DNA of 64,000 bases from Lawsonibacter asaccharolyticus (GTDB taxonomy: Bacteria; Bacillota; Clostridia; Oscillospirales; Oscillospiraceae): the NCBI GenBank assembly GCA_003112755.1, contig BFBT01000001.1, positions 372,001-436,000 of the forward strand, read 5' to 3'. The position numbers were made by a program, and so were the translations under genes. Shown here piece after piece: positions 40,562-48,732 of the stretch (position 1 is its first letter; the number at the start of each line of letters is the position of its first letter). The notes under the pieces are model-generated. The model did not search any database. It was not told the origin of the DNA and saw only the letters and a program-made list of their open reading frames with translations.

Positions 40562-41500
40562 TTACAGCTTTTCCGCTGCCCGGAGCTTGGCGCTGCGGGC
40601 CCGGGGATTGTCCCGGACCTCCTCCTCCGAGGGCAGGATCGGCTTGCGGCTCACCAACCGGATCTGGGGTTTTTTCCCGCATACGCATACCGGAAAATCG
40701 GGTGGGCAGGTACAGCCCCGGGCGAACTCCGCAAGGCCGGTCTTGACGATCCGATCCTCCAGGGAGTGGAAGGTGATAACGGCCAGCCGTCCCCCCGGAT
40801 TCAGCCGGGGCACAGCCGCCTGGAGCATCCGGTCCACCGAGGCGAGCTCGTCGTTGACCGCGATGCGGATGGCCTGGAAAGACCGCTTGGCCGGGTGCTG
40901 CTTCTCCTTCAGTGCCCGGGCAGGCATGGCCTCCCGGACGATCTGCGCCAGCTCCATGGTGGTCTGGATGGGCCTGTCCTGCCGACGCCGGACGATAGCG
41001 GCGGCGATCTGGGGGGCATACCGCTCCTCTCCATACTGGTACAGGATGCGCCGCAGCTCCTCCTGCGGCCACTGGTTGACCACCTCTGCGGCGGTCATCC
41101 CGCCGCTCTGGTCCATCCGCATGTCCAGGGGCGCGTCCGCCATGTAGGAGAATCCTCTCGTGCTGTCATCCAGCTGGGGCGAGGACACCCCCAGGTCAAA
41201 GAGCATCCCATCCGCGCCGGACAGGGACAGCTCGTTCAAGATCCTATCGATCTGGTCGAAATTGCTGTGGACCAGGGTCACCCGGTCCCGCCATTGGGCC
41301 AGCCGCTCCTCCGCTGCCTCCAGGGCGGCCTGGTCCCGGTCCACGCAGATCAGCCGTCCGGTGGTCAGCCGCCGGGCGATCTCCCGGCTGTGTCCTGCCC
41401 GGCCCAGGGTCCCGTCCACATAGACGCCCTCCGGGCGGATGTTCAGCGCCTGGATGCACTCATTCAGCAGCACCGGGCGGTGGGTAAAGGTCTCACTCAT
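40562..41500 (-). CDS. rsmH: 16S rRNA (cytosine1402-N4)-methyltransferase
   Basis: A 312-residue SAM-dependent methyltransferase. THRPVLLNECIQALNIRP at residues 6-23 and GTLGRAGHSREIARRL near 30 form the SAM pocket. DLGVSSPQLDDSTRGFSY near 101 and RIAVNDELASVD near 218 are RsmH signatures. HSLEDRIVKTGL near 246 is also typical. It methylates C1402 of 16S rRNA at the decoding site. It is the second gene of the dcw operon, 4 bases after mraZ. Confidence 0.96.
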   Translation of the reverse strand: MSETFTHRPVLLNECIQALNIRPEGVYVDGTLGRAGHSREIARRLTTGRLICVDRDQAALEAAEERLAQWRDRVTLVHSNFDQIDRILNELSLSGADGMLFDLGVSSPQLDDSTRGFSYMADAPLDMRMDQSGGMTAAEVVNQWPQEELRRILYQYGEERYAPQIAAAIVRRRQDRPIQTTMELAQIVREAMPARALKEKQHPAKRSFQAIRIAVNDELASVDRMLQAAVPRLNPGGRLAVITFHSLEDRIVKTGLAEFARGCTCPPDFPVCVCGKKPQIRLVSRKPILPSEEEVRDNPRARSAKLRAAEKL

Positions 41501-41504
41501 TTCG

Positions 41505-41921
41505 TCAGAACCCCAGTGCGGCCAGACAGGCCTTCATCTTCTCCGGGGTCATCTCCTCCTCTTCCCGGGCATTCCAAGTCTCAGCGCTCCAGATCTCGGC
41601 CCGGTCGTTGACGCCGATGATGACGGCGTCCTTCTCCAAGCCCGCGTATTTTCTCAGCTTCTGGGGGATGACGATGCGGCCCTGGCTGTCCAGCTCGCAT
41701 TTCGAGGCGTTGGCAAACAGGGGGCGCATGGCGGCCGACTGGCTCATGGGCAGGGAGGCAAATTTTTCCGTAAAGCGGTTCCAGGTCTCCTGGGGGTAGA
41801 TGGCCAGACACTCGTCCACTCCCATGGCCAGGTAGAAGGTCACGCCCAGTTCCTCACGGAGCTTGGCAGGGATAAAGAGACGGCCCTTGGCATCGATGCT
41901 GTGTTCATAGGTGCCGGTCAT
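41505..41921 (-). CDS. mraZ: Transcriptional regulator MraZ
   Basis: A 138-residue protein with two AbrB-like SpoVT folds. The motifs are SIDAKGRLFIPAKLREELG (residues 8-26) and LDSQGRIVIPQKLRKYAG (77-94), each with the conserved DxxGR. MraZ binds repeats of TGGGN upstream of its own gene and represses the dcw operon. Two such boxes are visible 10 bases apart at 41963-41978. It is the first gene of the cluster. Confidence 0.95.
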   Translation of the reverse strand: MTGTYEHSIDAKGRLFIPAKLREELGVTFYLAMGVDECLAIYPQETWNRFTEKFASLPMSQSAAMRPLFANASKCELDSQGRIVIPQKLRKYAGLEKDAVIIGVNDRAEIWSAETWNAREEEEMTPEKMKACLAALGF

Positions 41922-41962
41922 CGCTCTCCCTCCCCACTTTGATGGATCTCAGCGGGATTTTA

Positions 41963-41978
41963 CTCCACTTTGCCCCAC
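41963..41978 (-). promoter_or_regulatory. MraZ-box candidates upstream of mraZ
   Basis: On the minus strand GTGGGGCAAAGTGGAG contains TGGGG and TGGAG at an exact 10-base spacing. The published MraZ target is a set of TGGGN boxes separated by 5 bases, so this fits. A further GTGGGG lies closer to the gene (41930-41936). The boxes fall just after the predicted transcription start, a good position for repression. Confidence 0.68.
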
Positions 41979-41988
41979 TCTGCCTTTT

Positions 41989-42017
41989 AGTATAAAAGCA
42001 CTTTACATAAAATGCAA
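41989..42017 (-). promoter_or_regulatory. Promoter of the mraZ/dcw operon
   Basis: Minus-strand TTGCAT (42017-42012) and TATACT (41994-41989) are 17 bases apart, a good sigma-A promoter. The predicted start is near 41982, directly before the MraZ boxes. It is the only strong promoter found upstream of the ten-gene leftward cluster. Confidence 0.82.
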
Positions 42018-42042
42018 GACTTTTTTTCAATTTGCCACAGAA

Positions 42043-42078
42043 AAAAACCGCTGATTTTTCAGAAAATCAGCGGTTTTT
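42043..42078. terminator. Bidirectional terminator between gatB and mraZ
   Basis: A perfect 16-bp stem (42043-42058 with 42063-42078) built from AAAAACCGCTGATTTT and its complement, with a 4-base loop and A/T runs on both outer sides. It can end leftward transcripts from gatB before the mraZ promoter. A second small hairpin (CGGAAAC...GTTTCCG) lies close by at 42082-42098. The remaining bases up to gatB at 42231 show no gene. Confidence 0.85.
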
Positions 42079-42230
42079 CGGCACGGAAACTGTGTTTCCG
42101 CCGCCCGATTTTGGTTTACATCTTTTGACCCATGCAAGGCGTTGTATAGACCGGTTTTCAGCGCACAATATGTGGCACCGCCCCTCCGTTCAGGATACAC
42201 CGGGCTTTCTTTCCTTTCCGGGGCACTCTT

Positions 42231-43679
42231 TTATCCCCCCTCCGATCCTCCTGTCTCCAGGCGGCTCTTCAGCAGAGCGTTTACCGCCCCCGGGTCCGCC
42301 TTGCCCTTCAGCTCCTTCATCACCCGGCCCATGAGAAAACCAAGGGCCTTCTCCTTGCCCGCCCGATAATCCGCCGCAGACTGGGGATGCTCCTCCAGGA
42401 CCCAGGCCACCGCGCCGGCAATGACCCTTTCGTCCCGGATCTGCTCCAGGCCGTGGACCGTCACCCACTCCTCCGGGTCCAGGTCCTCCGCGAAAATGCC
42501 CCGGAACACCTTGGATGCGGTGTTTCGGTTGATCCGTCCCGCTTGGACCATCCCGATCAGCTTGACCAGGGTGGCGGGGGTCAGCCTCATGTCCTTTGGC
42601 TCCAGCTCCTCCTCCTTCAGGCGGCGCATCATGTCCCCCAGCATCCAGTTGGCCGCCTCCTTGGCCGGCACCCCCAGGGCCGTCACCTCCTCGAAGAAGT
42701 CCACCAGGGCCTTCTGCCCGGTGATGATGCCGGCGTCGTACTCCGGCAGGCCCAGCTGGGTCTGATACCGCCGCTTCCGCTCCTCCGCCATCTCGGGCTG
42801 CTCCGCCCGCAGCCCCTCCAGGTACTCCTCCGACAGCTCCAGAGGCGGGATGTCCGGTTCCGGGAAGTAGCGGTAGTCCTGGGCGTCCTCCTTGGAGCGC
42901 ATGGAGAAGGTGGCGTCCTTGTTGTCATCCCAGCGCCGGGTCTCCTGGACCACGCGCCCGCCCTCCTCCAGCAGCTCTGCCTGGCGGCGGACCTCGTAGG
43001 CGATGGCCCGGGCAATGGCCTTGAAGGAGTTCAGGTTCTTCATCTCCGTCCGGGTCCCAAGCTCCCGGGAGCCCGCCGGCCGGACGGAGAGGTTCACGTC
43101 ACAGCGCAGGGAGCCCTCCTGCATCTTGCAGTCCGAGATCCCCAGATACTCCAGGATGGACTTCAGCTTCTCCAGATAGGCGATCACCTCCTCAGCGGAG
43201 CGGAAGTCGGGCTCGGTGACGATCTCGACCAGCGGCACGCCGCAGCGGTTATAGTCCGCCCGGGTCTGGTCCAGCCAGGGGTCGTGGACCAGCTTGCCCG
43301 CGTCCTCCTCCATGTGCAGCTCGTGGATGCGGACCACCTTCTCCCCCGCCGCCGTGGCGATGCTCACACGCCCGTTCCGGGCAATGGGGAGGTAGAGCTG
43401 GGACACTTGGTACGCCTTGGGCAGGTCGGGATAGAAGTAGTTTTTCCGGTCGAACCGGCTGCGCCGGGTGATCTCGCAGTTCAGCGCCAGCCCGGCACGG
43501 CAGGCGTACTCCACCACCTTTCGGTTCACCATGGGCAGGGTCCCCGGCATTCCAGTGCAGATGGGGCAGCAGTGGGTGTTGGGCTCTCCCCCGAACCGGG
43601 TGGTGCAGGAGCAGAATATCTTGGTGCGGGTGGCCAGCTCCGCGTGGGTCTCCAGCCCGATCACAGTTTCCCAGGTCAT
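42231..43679 (-). CDS. gatB: Asp/Glu-tRNA amidotransferase subunit B
   Basis: A 482-residue GatB, the kinase/transamidase subunit. It has IGLETHAELATRTKIFCSC at residues 7-25, CCPICTGMPGTLP near 37, and FDRKNYFYPDLPKAYQVSQ near 75. The C-terminal YqeY-like tail domain begins near residue 330. It phosphorylates the misacylated Asp- or Glu-tRNA. ATG 43679 with GGAGG is preferred; a TTG at 43688 is in frame. The gene follows gatA without a gap. Confidence 0.97.
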   Translation of the reverse strand: MTWETVIGLETHAELATRTKIFCSCTTRFGGEPNTHCCPICTGMPGTLPMVNRKVVEYACRAGLALNCEITRRSRFDRKNYFYPDLPKAYQVSQLYLPIARNGRVSIATAAGEKVVRIHELHMEEDAGKLVHDPWLDQTRADYNRCGVPLVEIVTEPDFRSAEEVIAYLEKLKSILEYLGISDCKMQEGSLRCDVNLSVRPAGSRELGTRTEMKNLNSFKAIARAIAYEVRRQAELLEEGGRVVQETRRWDDNKDATFSMRSKEDAQDYRYFPEPDIPPLELSEEYLEGLRAEQPEMAEERKRRYQTQLGLPEYDAGIITGQKALVDFFEEVTALGVPAKEAANWMLGDMMRRLKEEELEPKDMRLTPATLVKLIGMVQAGRINRNTASKVFRGIFAEDLDPEEWVTVHGLEQIRDERVIAGAVAWVLEEHPQSAADYRAGKEKALGFLMGRVMKELKGKADPGAVNALLKSRLETGGSEGG

Positions 43680-43680
43680 G

Positions 43681-45153
43681 TCATCCAACCTCCTTTTCCG
43701 CCGGAGCCCGCGTATGCCAGTCTGTCTCCATCTGGAAGGCGTGGGCGGCGTTCAGCACGTTCTTCTCCCCCAGCGGAGGGCCGATGAGCTGGGCGCCCAC
43801 CGGCAGCCCTGTCTCGTCAAAGCCGCAGGGCATAGACAGCCCCGGCAGCCCCGCCAGGTTCACCGGCACGGTGTCGATGTCGCTCAGGTACATCCGCAAG
43901 GGGTCGGACAGGCTCTCCCCCAGCCGGGGGGCCGCGGCAGGAGCGGTGGGAGTGAGCATCACATCACACTGACAGAATGCCTCGTCGAAGGCCCTCTTGA
44001 TCATCCCCTTTGCTCGCAGAGCCTTCAGATAGTAGGCGTCGTAGTAGCCGGAGGAGAGCACGAAGGTGCCCAGCAGGATCCGCCGCCGGACCTCGGGGCC
44101 GAAGCCCTCGGTGCGGGTCTGCTGATACAGCTCCCGCAGGTCCCCGTACCCCTCCGCCCGCCAGCCATACTTCACCCCGTCGAACCGTGACAGGTTTGAG
44201 GACGCCTCCGCGCAGGCAATGATATAATAGGTCGGGATGACATACTCCATCATGGGGAAGGACAGGGGCACCAGCTCTGCCCCCCGGTCCCGCAGCACGT
44301 CCGCCGCCGCCAGGACGCAGGCTCGCACCGCACTGTCCAGCCCCTCCCCGAAGCACTCCCGGGGCAGCCCGATCCGCAGGCCCCTCACGTCTCCGGTCAG
44401 GGCGGCCAGCAGCCCCCCAGCGGGCACATCCAGAGAGGTGCCGTCCCTCGGGTCGCGGCCCATCACCAGGTCCAGCACGGCAGCACAGTCGGCCGCGTCC
44501 CGGGCCAGGGGACCCATCTGGTCCAGGGAGGAGGCGTAGGCGATCAGCCCGTACCGGGACACGGTCCCGTAGGTGGGCTTGATCCCGGTGACGCCGCAGA
44601 ATGCGGCTGGCTGGCGGATGGAGCCGCCGGTGTCCGACCCGATGGCGTACCAGCTGGAGCGGGCGGCCACCGCCGCCGCGGCACCGCCGGAGGAGCCGCC
44701 GGGAACCCGCTTCCGGTCCCAGGGGTTGCGCACCGGCCCCAGGAAAGAGGTCTCGCTGGTGGACCCCATGGCGAACTCGTCCATGTTCAGCTTGCCTAGG
44801 GAGACGGCCCCCGCCCCCTCCAGCCGCTCTACCAAGGTGGCGTCATAAGGGGGGCGGAACCCGGCCAGGATCCGGGAGGCGCAGGTAGTGGACACCCCTC
44901 TGGTGCAGATGTTGTCCTTGAGGGCCATGGGGACCCCCGCCAGGGGGCCCGCCAGCCGTCCCGCCGCCAGCTCCTTTTCCGCCCAGGCGGCCCGCTCCAG
45001 GGCCCGCTCCGCCGTAATTTCAGTAAAGGCGTTGTCCCCCGCCGTCTCCTCAATGCGCTCCAGCGCCGCCTTCACCGCCTCCGTGGGGCTGACCTCGCCC
45101 CGCCTGATGGCCGCCCCCAGCTGGAGCGCGGTGAGTTTCATGATCTCCTGCAT
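43681..45153 (-). CDS. gatA: Asp/Glu-tRNA amidotransferase subunit A
   Basis: A 490-residue amidase-signature protein that releases ammonia from glutamine. The Lys of the Ser-Ser-Lys triad is in VPMALKDNICTRG near residue 78, and the serines are in PGGSSGGAAAAVAA and SDTGGSIRQPAAFCG near 150-180. The C-terminal half is normal for GatA. It lies between gatC and gatB in one operon with aspS. Start ATG 45153 after GGAGGGAAGG. Confidence 0.97.
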   Translation of the reverse strand: MQEIMKLTALQLGAAIRRGEVSPTEAVKAALERIEETAGDNAFTEITAERALERAAWAEKELAAGRLAGPLAGVPMALKDNICTRGVSTTCASRILAGFRPPYDATLVERLEGAGAVSLGKLNMDEFAMGSTSETSFLGPVRNPWDRKRVPGGSSGGAAAAVAARSSWYAIGSDTGGSIRQPAAFCGVTGIKPTYGTVSRYGLIAYASSLDQMGPLARDAADCAAVLDLVMGRDPRDGTSLDVPAGGLLAALTGDVRGLRIGLPRECFGEGLDSAVRACVLAAADVLRDRGAELVPLSFPMMEYVIPTYYIIACAEASSNLSRFDGVKYGWRAEGYGDLRELYQQTRTEGFGPEVRRRILLGTFVLSSGYYDAYYLKALRAKGMIKRAFDEAFCQCDVMLTPTAPAAAPRLGESLSDPLRMYLSDIDTVPVNLAGLPGLSMPCGFDETGLPVGAQLIGPPLGEKNVLNAAHAFQMETDWHTRAPAEKEVG

Positions 45154-45165
45154 CGTCCTTCCCTC

Positions 45166-45450
45166 CTATTCCACGGCCTTTGGGACCAGGAAGGTCCCTC
45201 CGTCGGTGGCCGGCGCGTTCTTCAGCAGCTCCCCCCGGTCCATGGAGGGGGCTGTCTCATCCTCCCGCAGCACGTTCTTCAGGGGGACGATGTGGCTCAT
45301 GGGCTCCGCCCCGCTGGTGTCCAGGCCGTCCAGCACGTCCATATAGGAGAGGATCTGTTCCAGCTCCCCCGCCATCCGCCCGGCCTCCTCCGACAGCTTC
45401 AGCCGGGAGAGGGCGGCGATATGGGCCGCCATTTCCGTTGTGATCTTCAT
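45166..45450 (-). CDS. gatC: Asp/Glu-tRNA amidotransferase subunit C
   Basis: A 94-residue GatC, the small belt protein that holds GatA and GatB together. KITTEMAAHIAALSRLKLSE at the start and SYMDVLDGLDTSGAEPMSH near 50 are typical. REDETAPSMDRGELLKNAP near 72 is the conserved C-terminal part. It stands between aspS and gatA, with gaps of 30 and 12 bases. Confidence 0.95.
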   Translation of the reverse strand: MKITTEMAAHIAALSRLKLSEEAGRMAGELEQILSYMDVLDGLDTSGAEPMSHIVPLKNVLREDETAPSMDRGELLKNAPATDGGTFLVPKAVE

Positions 45451-45480
45451 TCTGTTTCACCTCTCTGCATGTTTTCAAAC

Positions 45481-46800
45481 TCACGGCTCCAGGCGGCTCT
45501 GGTCCCGGGGGAACAGGCTGGCCTCCCGCACGTTCTCCAGGCCGCACAGCTTCATGGTCAGCCGCTCCAGGCCGATGCCCAGGCCGCCGTGGGGCGGCAT
45601 GCCGTGCTGGTGGATGGTGAGGAAGTCCCGGAACTCCTCCGGGTGCATCCCCCGGGCCTCCATCTTGGCCACCTGGGCCTGGTAGTCGTGGACCCGCTGG
45701 CCGCCGGTGGTCACCTCCATCCCCCGGAACAGCAGGTCGAAGGACAGGGTGCAGCGTGGGTCCTCCGGGTCGTCCATGGCGTAGAAGGGGCGCTTCTTGC
45801 TGGGGTAGTGGGTGACAAAGACGAAGTCCGCCCCATACTCCTCCTGGAAATAGCGTCCGATGTTGGCCTCCTCCTCCGGCTCCAGGTCAAAGGGGTCCCG
45901 GATGGGGCGGCCATACTTCTCCGCGGCCAGCCGCTTGGCCTCATCGAACCGCACGCAGGGGATACGGTCCACCCGGGGCAGTTCCACCTCCAGCCGCTTC
46001 AGGTCCTCGCTGTACTCCCGCGCCAGCAGCTCCATGCAGTATTTCAAAAACCCGGCCTCCACCTCCATCACATCGTAGAAGGAGTCGATGAAGCCCATCT
46101 CCAGGTCCAGGCCGGTGTACTCATTCAGGTGCCGGGGGGTGGAGTGCTTCTCCGCCCGGAAGACGGGACCGATCTCAAAGACCCGCTGGAAGGAGCCCAC
46201 CATAGTCTGCTTATAGAACTGGGGGGACTGGGCGAGAAATGCCTTGCGCCCGAAGTAGTCCAGCCGGAAGATGTTGCTGCCCCCCTCGGCCCCGGCGTGG
46301 ACGATCTTGGGGGTGTGGATCTCGGTGAAGCCCTGGGCGGTGAGGTACTCCCGGAAGGCCCGGCTGATCCCCTCCTGCACCTTGAAGACGGAGCGGGTGC
46401 GCAGGCTGCGCAGCACAAGGGGCCTCAGGGACAGCTCCGTGTCCAGGTTCAGCCTCAGCCGCCGCTTGGAGACGGCCACCGGCATGGGCGCGGCGGGCCG
46501 GGACAGCACCCGCACCTCCTCCGCCGCCAGCTCCCGGCCCCCGGGGGCCCGTTCCTCCCGCCGCACCGTCCCGGTGACCACCGCGGCACACTCCTCGCAC
46601 AGCCCCTCCGGCAGCTCCTCCGGCCGGCACACGCACTGGACCGCCCCGTCCCGCACCCGCAGGGCAAGGAAGGTGATCCCGCCCATGGCCCGCAGGCTGT
46701 GGACCGCCCCCTTCAGGGTGACGGCCTGCTCGTCCAGCGCTCCTCCCGCGATTTCCCCGAACCCCAGGGGGACGTGCTTTGTTTCCGTGACATACTTCAT
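45481..46800 (-). CDS. aspS: Aspartyl-tRNA synthetase, archaeal-type (likely non-discriminating)
   Basis: A 439-residue class IIb synthetase without the large bacterial insertion domain, so it is of the short archaeal/eukaryotic type. The N-terminal 100 residues are the anticodon-binding OB fold. Motif 2 is GPVFRAEKHSTPRHLNEYTG near 215, and motif 3 is GIGLERLTMKLCGLENVRE near 410. Its place directly before gatCAB suggests that it charges both tRNA-Asp and tRNA-Asn with Asp, after which GatCAB amidates Asp-tRNA-Asn. The non-discriminating role is inference from context. Confidence 0.92.
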   Translation of the reverse strand: MKYVTETKHVPLGFGEIAGGALDEQAVTLKGAVHSLRAMGGITFLALRVRDGAVQCVCRPEELPEGLCEECAAVVTGTVRREERAPGGRELAAEEVRVLSRPAAPMPVAVSKRRLRLNLDTELSLRPLVLRSLRTRSVFKVQEGISRAFREYLTAQGFTEIHTPKIVHAGAEGGSNIFRLDYFGRKAFLAQSPQFYKQTMVGSFQRVFEIGPVFRAEKHSTPRHLNEYTGLDLEMGFIDSFYDVMEVEAGFLKYCMELLAREYSEDLKRLEVELPRVDRIPCVRFDEAKRLAAEKYGRPIRDPFDLEPEEEANIGRYFQEEYGADFVFVTHYPSKKRPFYAMDDPEDPRCTLSFDLLFRGMEVTTGGQRVHDYQAQVAKMEARGMHPEEFRDFLTIHQHGMPPHGGLGIGLERLTMKLCGLENVREASLFPRDQSRLEP

Positions 46801-46841
46801 GCTGATCTCATCCTTTCCTGATCGATCTTTCCGGAGGAACG

Positions 46842-47127
46842 CAAAAATCCCGGGCCGTATCTAAAAATGATACGACCCGGGGCGGAATTTCAAATCATTC
46901 CGCGGTGCCACCCGCGTTGCTCCTCCAACAAGGAACCTCTTTCGAGCCCCGCTAACGTGGGGAATACGTGCGGCCCTCAGCCGGATCTCTCCGGTTCGAA
47001 CCGCCAGCTCAGAAGTGTTGCGCAGCTCCGTCTTTCCCAACCAGGCTTTCAGTCGGTGACCCGGTCTCTCTGTTGGACGCCTTGGAGCGCGGTCTTCATC
47101 AGCGCTTTTGCCATATGGATTTTTTAT
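46842..47127 (-). promoter_or_regulatory. T-box riboswitch controlling aspS-gatCAB
   Basis: On the minus strand the leader contains the T-box core GGGTGGCACCGCGG (46913-46900). A terminator hairpin, CCCGGGCCGTATC with GATACGACCCGGG (46849-46881), follows, with a U run. A long upstream stem I region lies around 46990-47120, and the antiterminator would pair around 46895-46915. Uncharged tRNA would favour read-through. The genes downstream make Asp- and Asn-tRNA, so the specifier should be GAC or AAC. Both triplets occur in the 3' part of stem I and I could not decide between them. Confidence 0.93.
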
Positions 47128-47133
47128 GGTCGG

Positions 47134-47163
47134 ATTATACGCTTCTTCACTTTTCCCTGTCAA
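47134..47163 (-). promoter_or_regulatory. Promoter of the aspS-gatCAB leader
   Basis: Minus-strand TTGACA (47163-47158) and TATAAT (47139-47134) are perfect hexamers with an 18-base spacer. The predicted start lies near 47127, about 325 bases before aspS, so the whole T-box is in the leader. Confidence 0.9.
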
Positions 47164-47199
47164 TGGTCATTTTATACAGAATCCGTGTCCGATTTTTGG

Positions 47200-47228
47200 T
47201 TGCACACGAGGAAATTTTATGCTAGACT
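47200..47228 (+). promoter_or_regulatory. Candidate promoter of the uracil-DNA glycosylase gene
   Basis: TTGCAC at 47200-47205 and TAGACT at 47223-47228 with a 17-base spacer. It diverges from the aspS promoter. A GGGGGCC/GGCCCCC-like hairpin (47241-47254) lies in the leader before the start at 47285. Confidence 0.65.
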
Positions 47229-47284
47229 GGCACAAAGGAGGGGGCCGCGCCCCCGGACCCGGATCATTTGGAGTGAGGTTTTTC

Positions 47285-47857
47285 ATGATGCTGAATTGGA
47301 ACGAGCTGGAGGCCCAGTGCCTCTCCTGTCAGAAGTGCGCCCTGGCGGATAAACGCACCAATGTGGTGTTCGGCGTAGGCCCCCGGGACGCCGAGGTCAT
47401 GTTCATCGGTGAGGGCCCCGGCGAGAACGAGGACCTTCAGGGCGAGCCCTTTGTGGGCCGGGGGGGCAAGCTGCTGGACGACATGCTGGAGCTCATCGAC
47501 CTGGACCGGCATAAGAACGTCTACATTGCCAACATCGTCAAGTGCCGTCCGCCTCAGAACCGGGACCCCCTGAATACGGAGCAGGATGCCTGCATCGGCT
47601 ATCTCCGCAATCAGGCGGCCCTGATCCGCCCCAAGATCATCGTATGTCTGGGCCGCATCGCCGCCATGCGCATCATCAAGGAGGATTTCAAGATCACCAA
47701 GGAACACGGCCAGTGGTTCGAGAAGTCCGGCGTCCAGATGATGGCCCTGTTCCACCCCGCCGCCATCCTCCGGGACCCCCGGCGCAGGCCCGAGACCTTT
47801 GAGGACCTGAAAAAGCTCCAGGCCAAGATCCAGGAGCTGTGCACCCACACCTATTGA
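47285..47857 (+). CDS. Type 4 (Fe-S) uracil-DNA glycosylase
   Basis: A 190-residue glycosylase that removes uracil from DNA. Cysteines in CLSCQKC (residues 12-18), KCRPPQNRDP near 82 and IVCLGR near 110 fit the four ligands of the [4Fe-4S] cluster. Motif A is GEGPGENEDLQGEPFVGRGG near 43, and the leucine-intercalation loop is FHPAAILRDPRRRPE near 153. ATG 47285 or 47288 may start it. It is a standard host repair gene. Confidence 0.93.
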   Translation: MMLNWNELEAQCLSCQKCALADKRTNVVFGVGPRDAEVMFIGEGPGENEDLQGEPFVGRGGKLLDDMLELIDLDRHKNVYIANIVKCRPPQNRDPLNTEQDACIGYLRNQAALIRPKIIVCLGRIAAMRIIKEDFKITKEHGQWFEKSGVQMMALFHPAAILRDPRRRPETFEDLKKLQAKIQELCTHTY

Positions 47858-48141
47858 GAACGCCCCGCCGGCGGGCGCGGACTCTGCGAGGTTTTTCCAA
47901 AAGCTGGAGCGGGCGCCGGAAACTGTCGAAAAAGCGGCTTTGCCGCTTTTTCGAGAAAGATGCAGTCTGCCGCGCGCAGGGTTTGTCCGCCGCAGGCGGA
48001 CAAGCCCCACACCTGCAGCCTGAGAAGTGTTTTCCCTGACGCACATGCCGCCGGGGAAAACACTTCTCAACTTGATCCGCGCCTGCGGGCGCGAATTTTG
48101 GCAAATTGAAGCGGGCGCCGGAGATCCCGGCGCCCGCTGTT
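47858..48141. other. Intergenic region packed with perfect hairpins
   Basis: No gene is visible. At least five perfect inverted repeats follow each other: GAAAAAGCGGC...GCCGCTTTTTC; TTGTCCGCC...GGCGGACAA; GAGAAGTGTTTTCC with its complement across 17 bases (48020-48069); CGCGCC...GGCGCG; and GCGGGCGCCGG...CCGGCGCCCGC (48112-48138). The last one stands right behind the leftward RHH gene, the first behind udg. Two may be terminators. The density exceeds what two genes need. Confidence 0.7.
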
Positions 48142-48333
48142 TTATGTCTCTCTTTCCTGCTCTGACTCCTGCTCCTTCAGGCAGTATTCGATCATGCTGA
48201 CCACCACGTTGCTGAAGCTGGTGTCGTTCTCTGCCGCAATTTTCAACACCTTGTCATGGACTTCTTTGCTCAAATAAATAGAACGGTTTACGGATTCCTT
48301 TTTCCTCTTTGTTGGTTTTATCGTAAAGGCCAT
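48142..48333 (-). CDS. Ribbon-helix-helix-like small DNA-binding protein
   Basis: A 63-residue protein with the RHH pattern: a basic strand (VNRSIYLSKEVHDKVLKIAA at residues 15-34), a turn (ENDTSFSNVVVSMIE), then a helix and an acidic tail. Such Arc/CopG-like dimers bind operators. It diverges from the next gene (48457), and the 120 AT-rich bases between could be its target. It has no toxin partner next to it. Function unknown. Confidence 0.75.
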   Translation of the reverse strand: MAFTIKPTKRKKESVNRSIYLSKEVHDKVLKIAAENDTSFSNVVVSMIEYCLKEQESEQERET

Positions 48334-48456
48334 TGCACTTTCTCCTCACTATTCTATGAGGAAATTATATTTTGTTCTTTTGATGTTTAATATAATCAAA
48401 ATTACAACTTGTTTTTTCTAATTGTTTTTGGTATGTTAGGAGTTGAGGTGAGTGTT

Positions 48457-48732
48457 ATGACATTGGAAGAATTCCAAACATATCTGAAACGACCCGCCAC
48501 AATGGAGGAGGCGGGGGAGATCGTGGACATTTTGGGCTCCACCATCCTGTCCGCCGTCAAGATGCTCCCGAATACCGAGGAGAACAAAGAGGTCAGTCTT
48601 TTCCTGTCCATGGGGTTCGGCGTGGCCTTCTACCGCCGCTTTAAATCCATCATGCCTCCAGAGGAATTTTTCCGCCACCTGCAGGAGATGATGGACAGCC
48701 GAAATGCTGAAAACGCCCAGGACCCTGCCTGA
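48457..48732 (+). CDS. Hypothetical protein, small helical
   Basis: A 91-residue protein; the start ATG 48457 follows TTGAGGTGAGTG. It is mostly helical: MTLEEFQTYLKRPATMEEAG at the N-terminus and PPEEFFRHLQEMMDSRNAEN near 70. The middle contains FLSMGFGVAFYRRF. No family is recognised. The AT-rich upstream region separates it from the RHH gene. Confidence 0.65.
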   Translation: MTLEEFQTYLKRPATMEEAGEIVDILGSTILSAVKMLPNTEENKEVSLFLSMGFGVAFYRRFKSIMPPEEFFRHLQEMMDSRNAENAQDPA

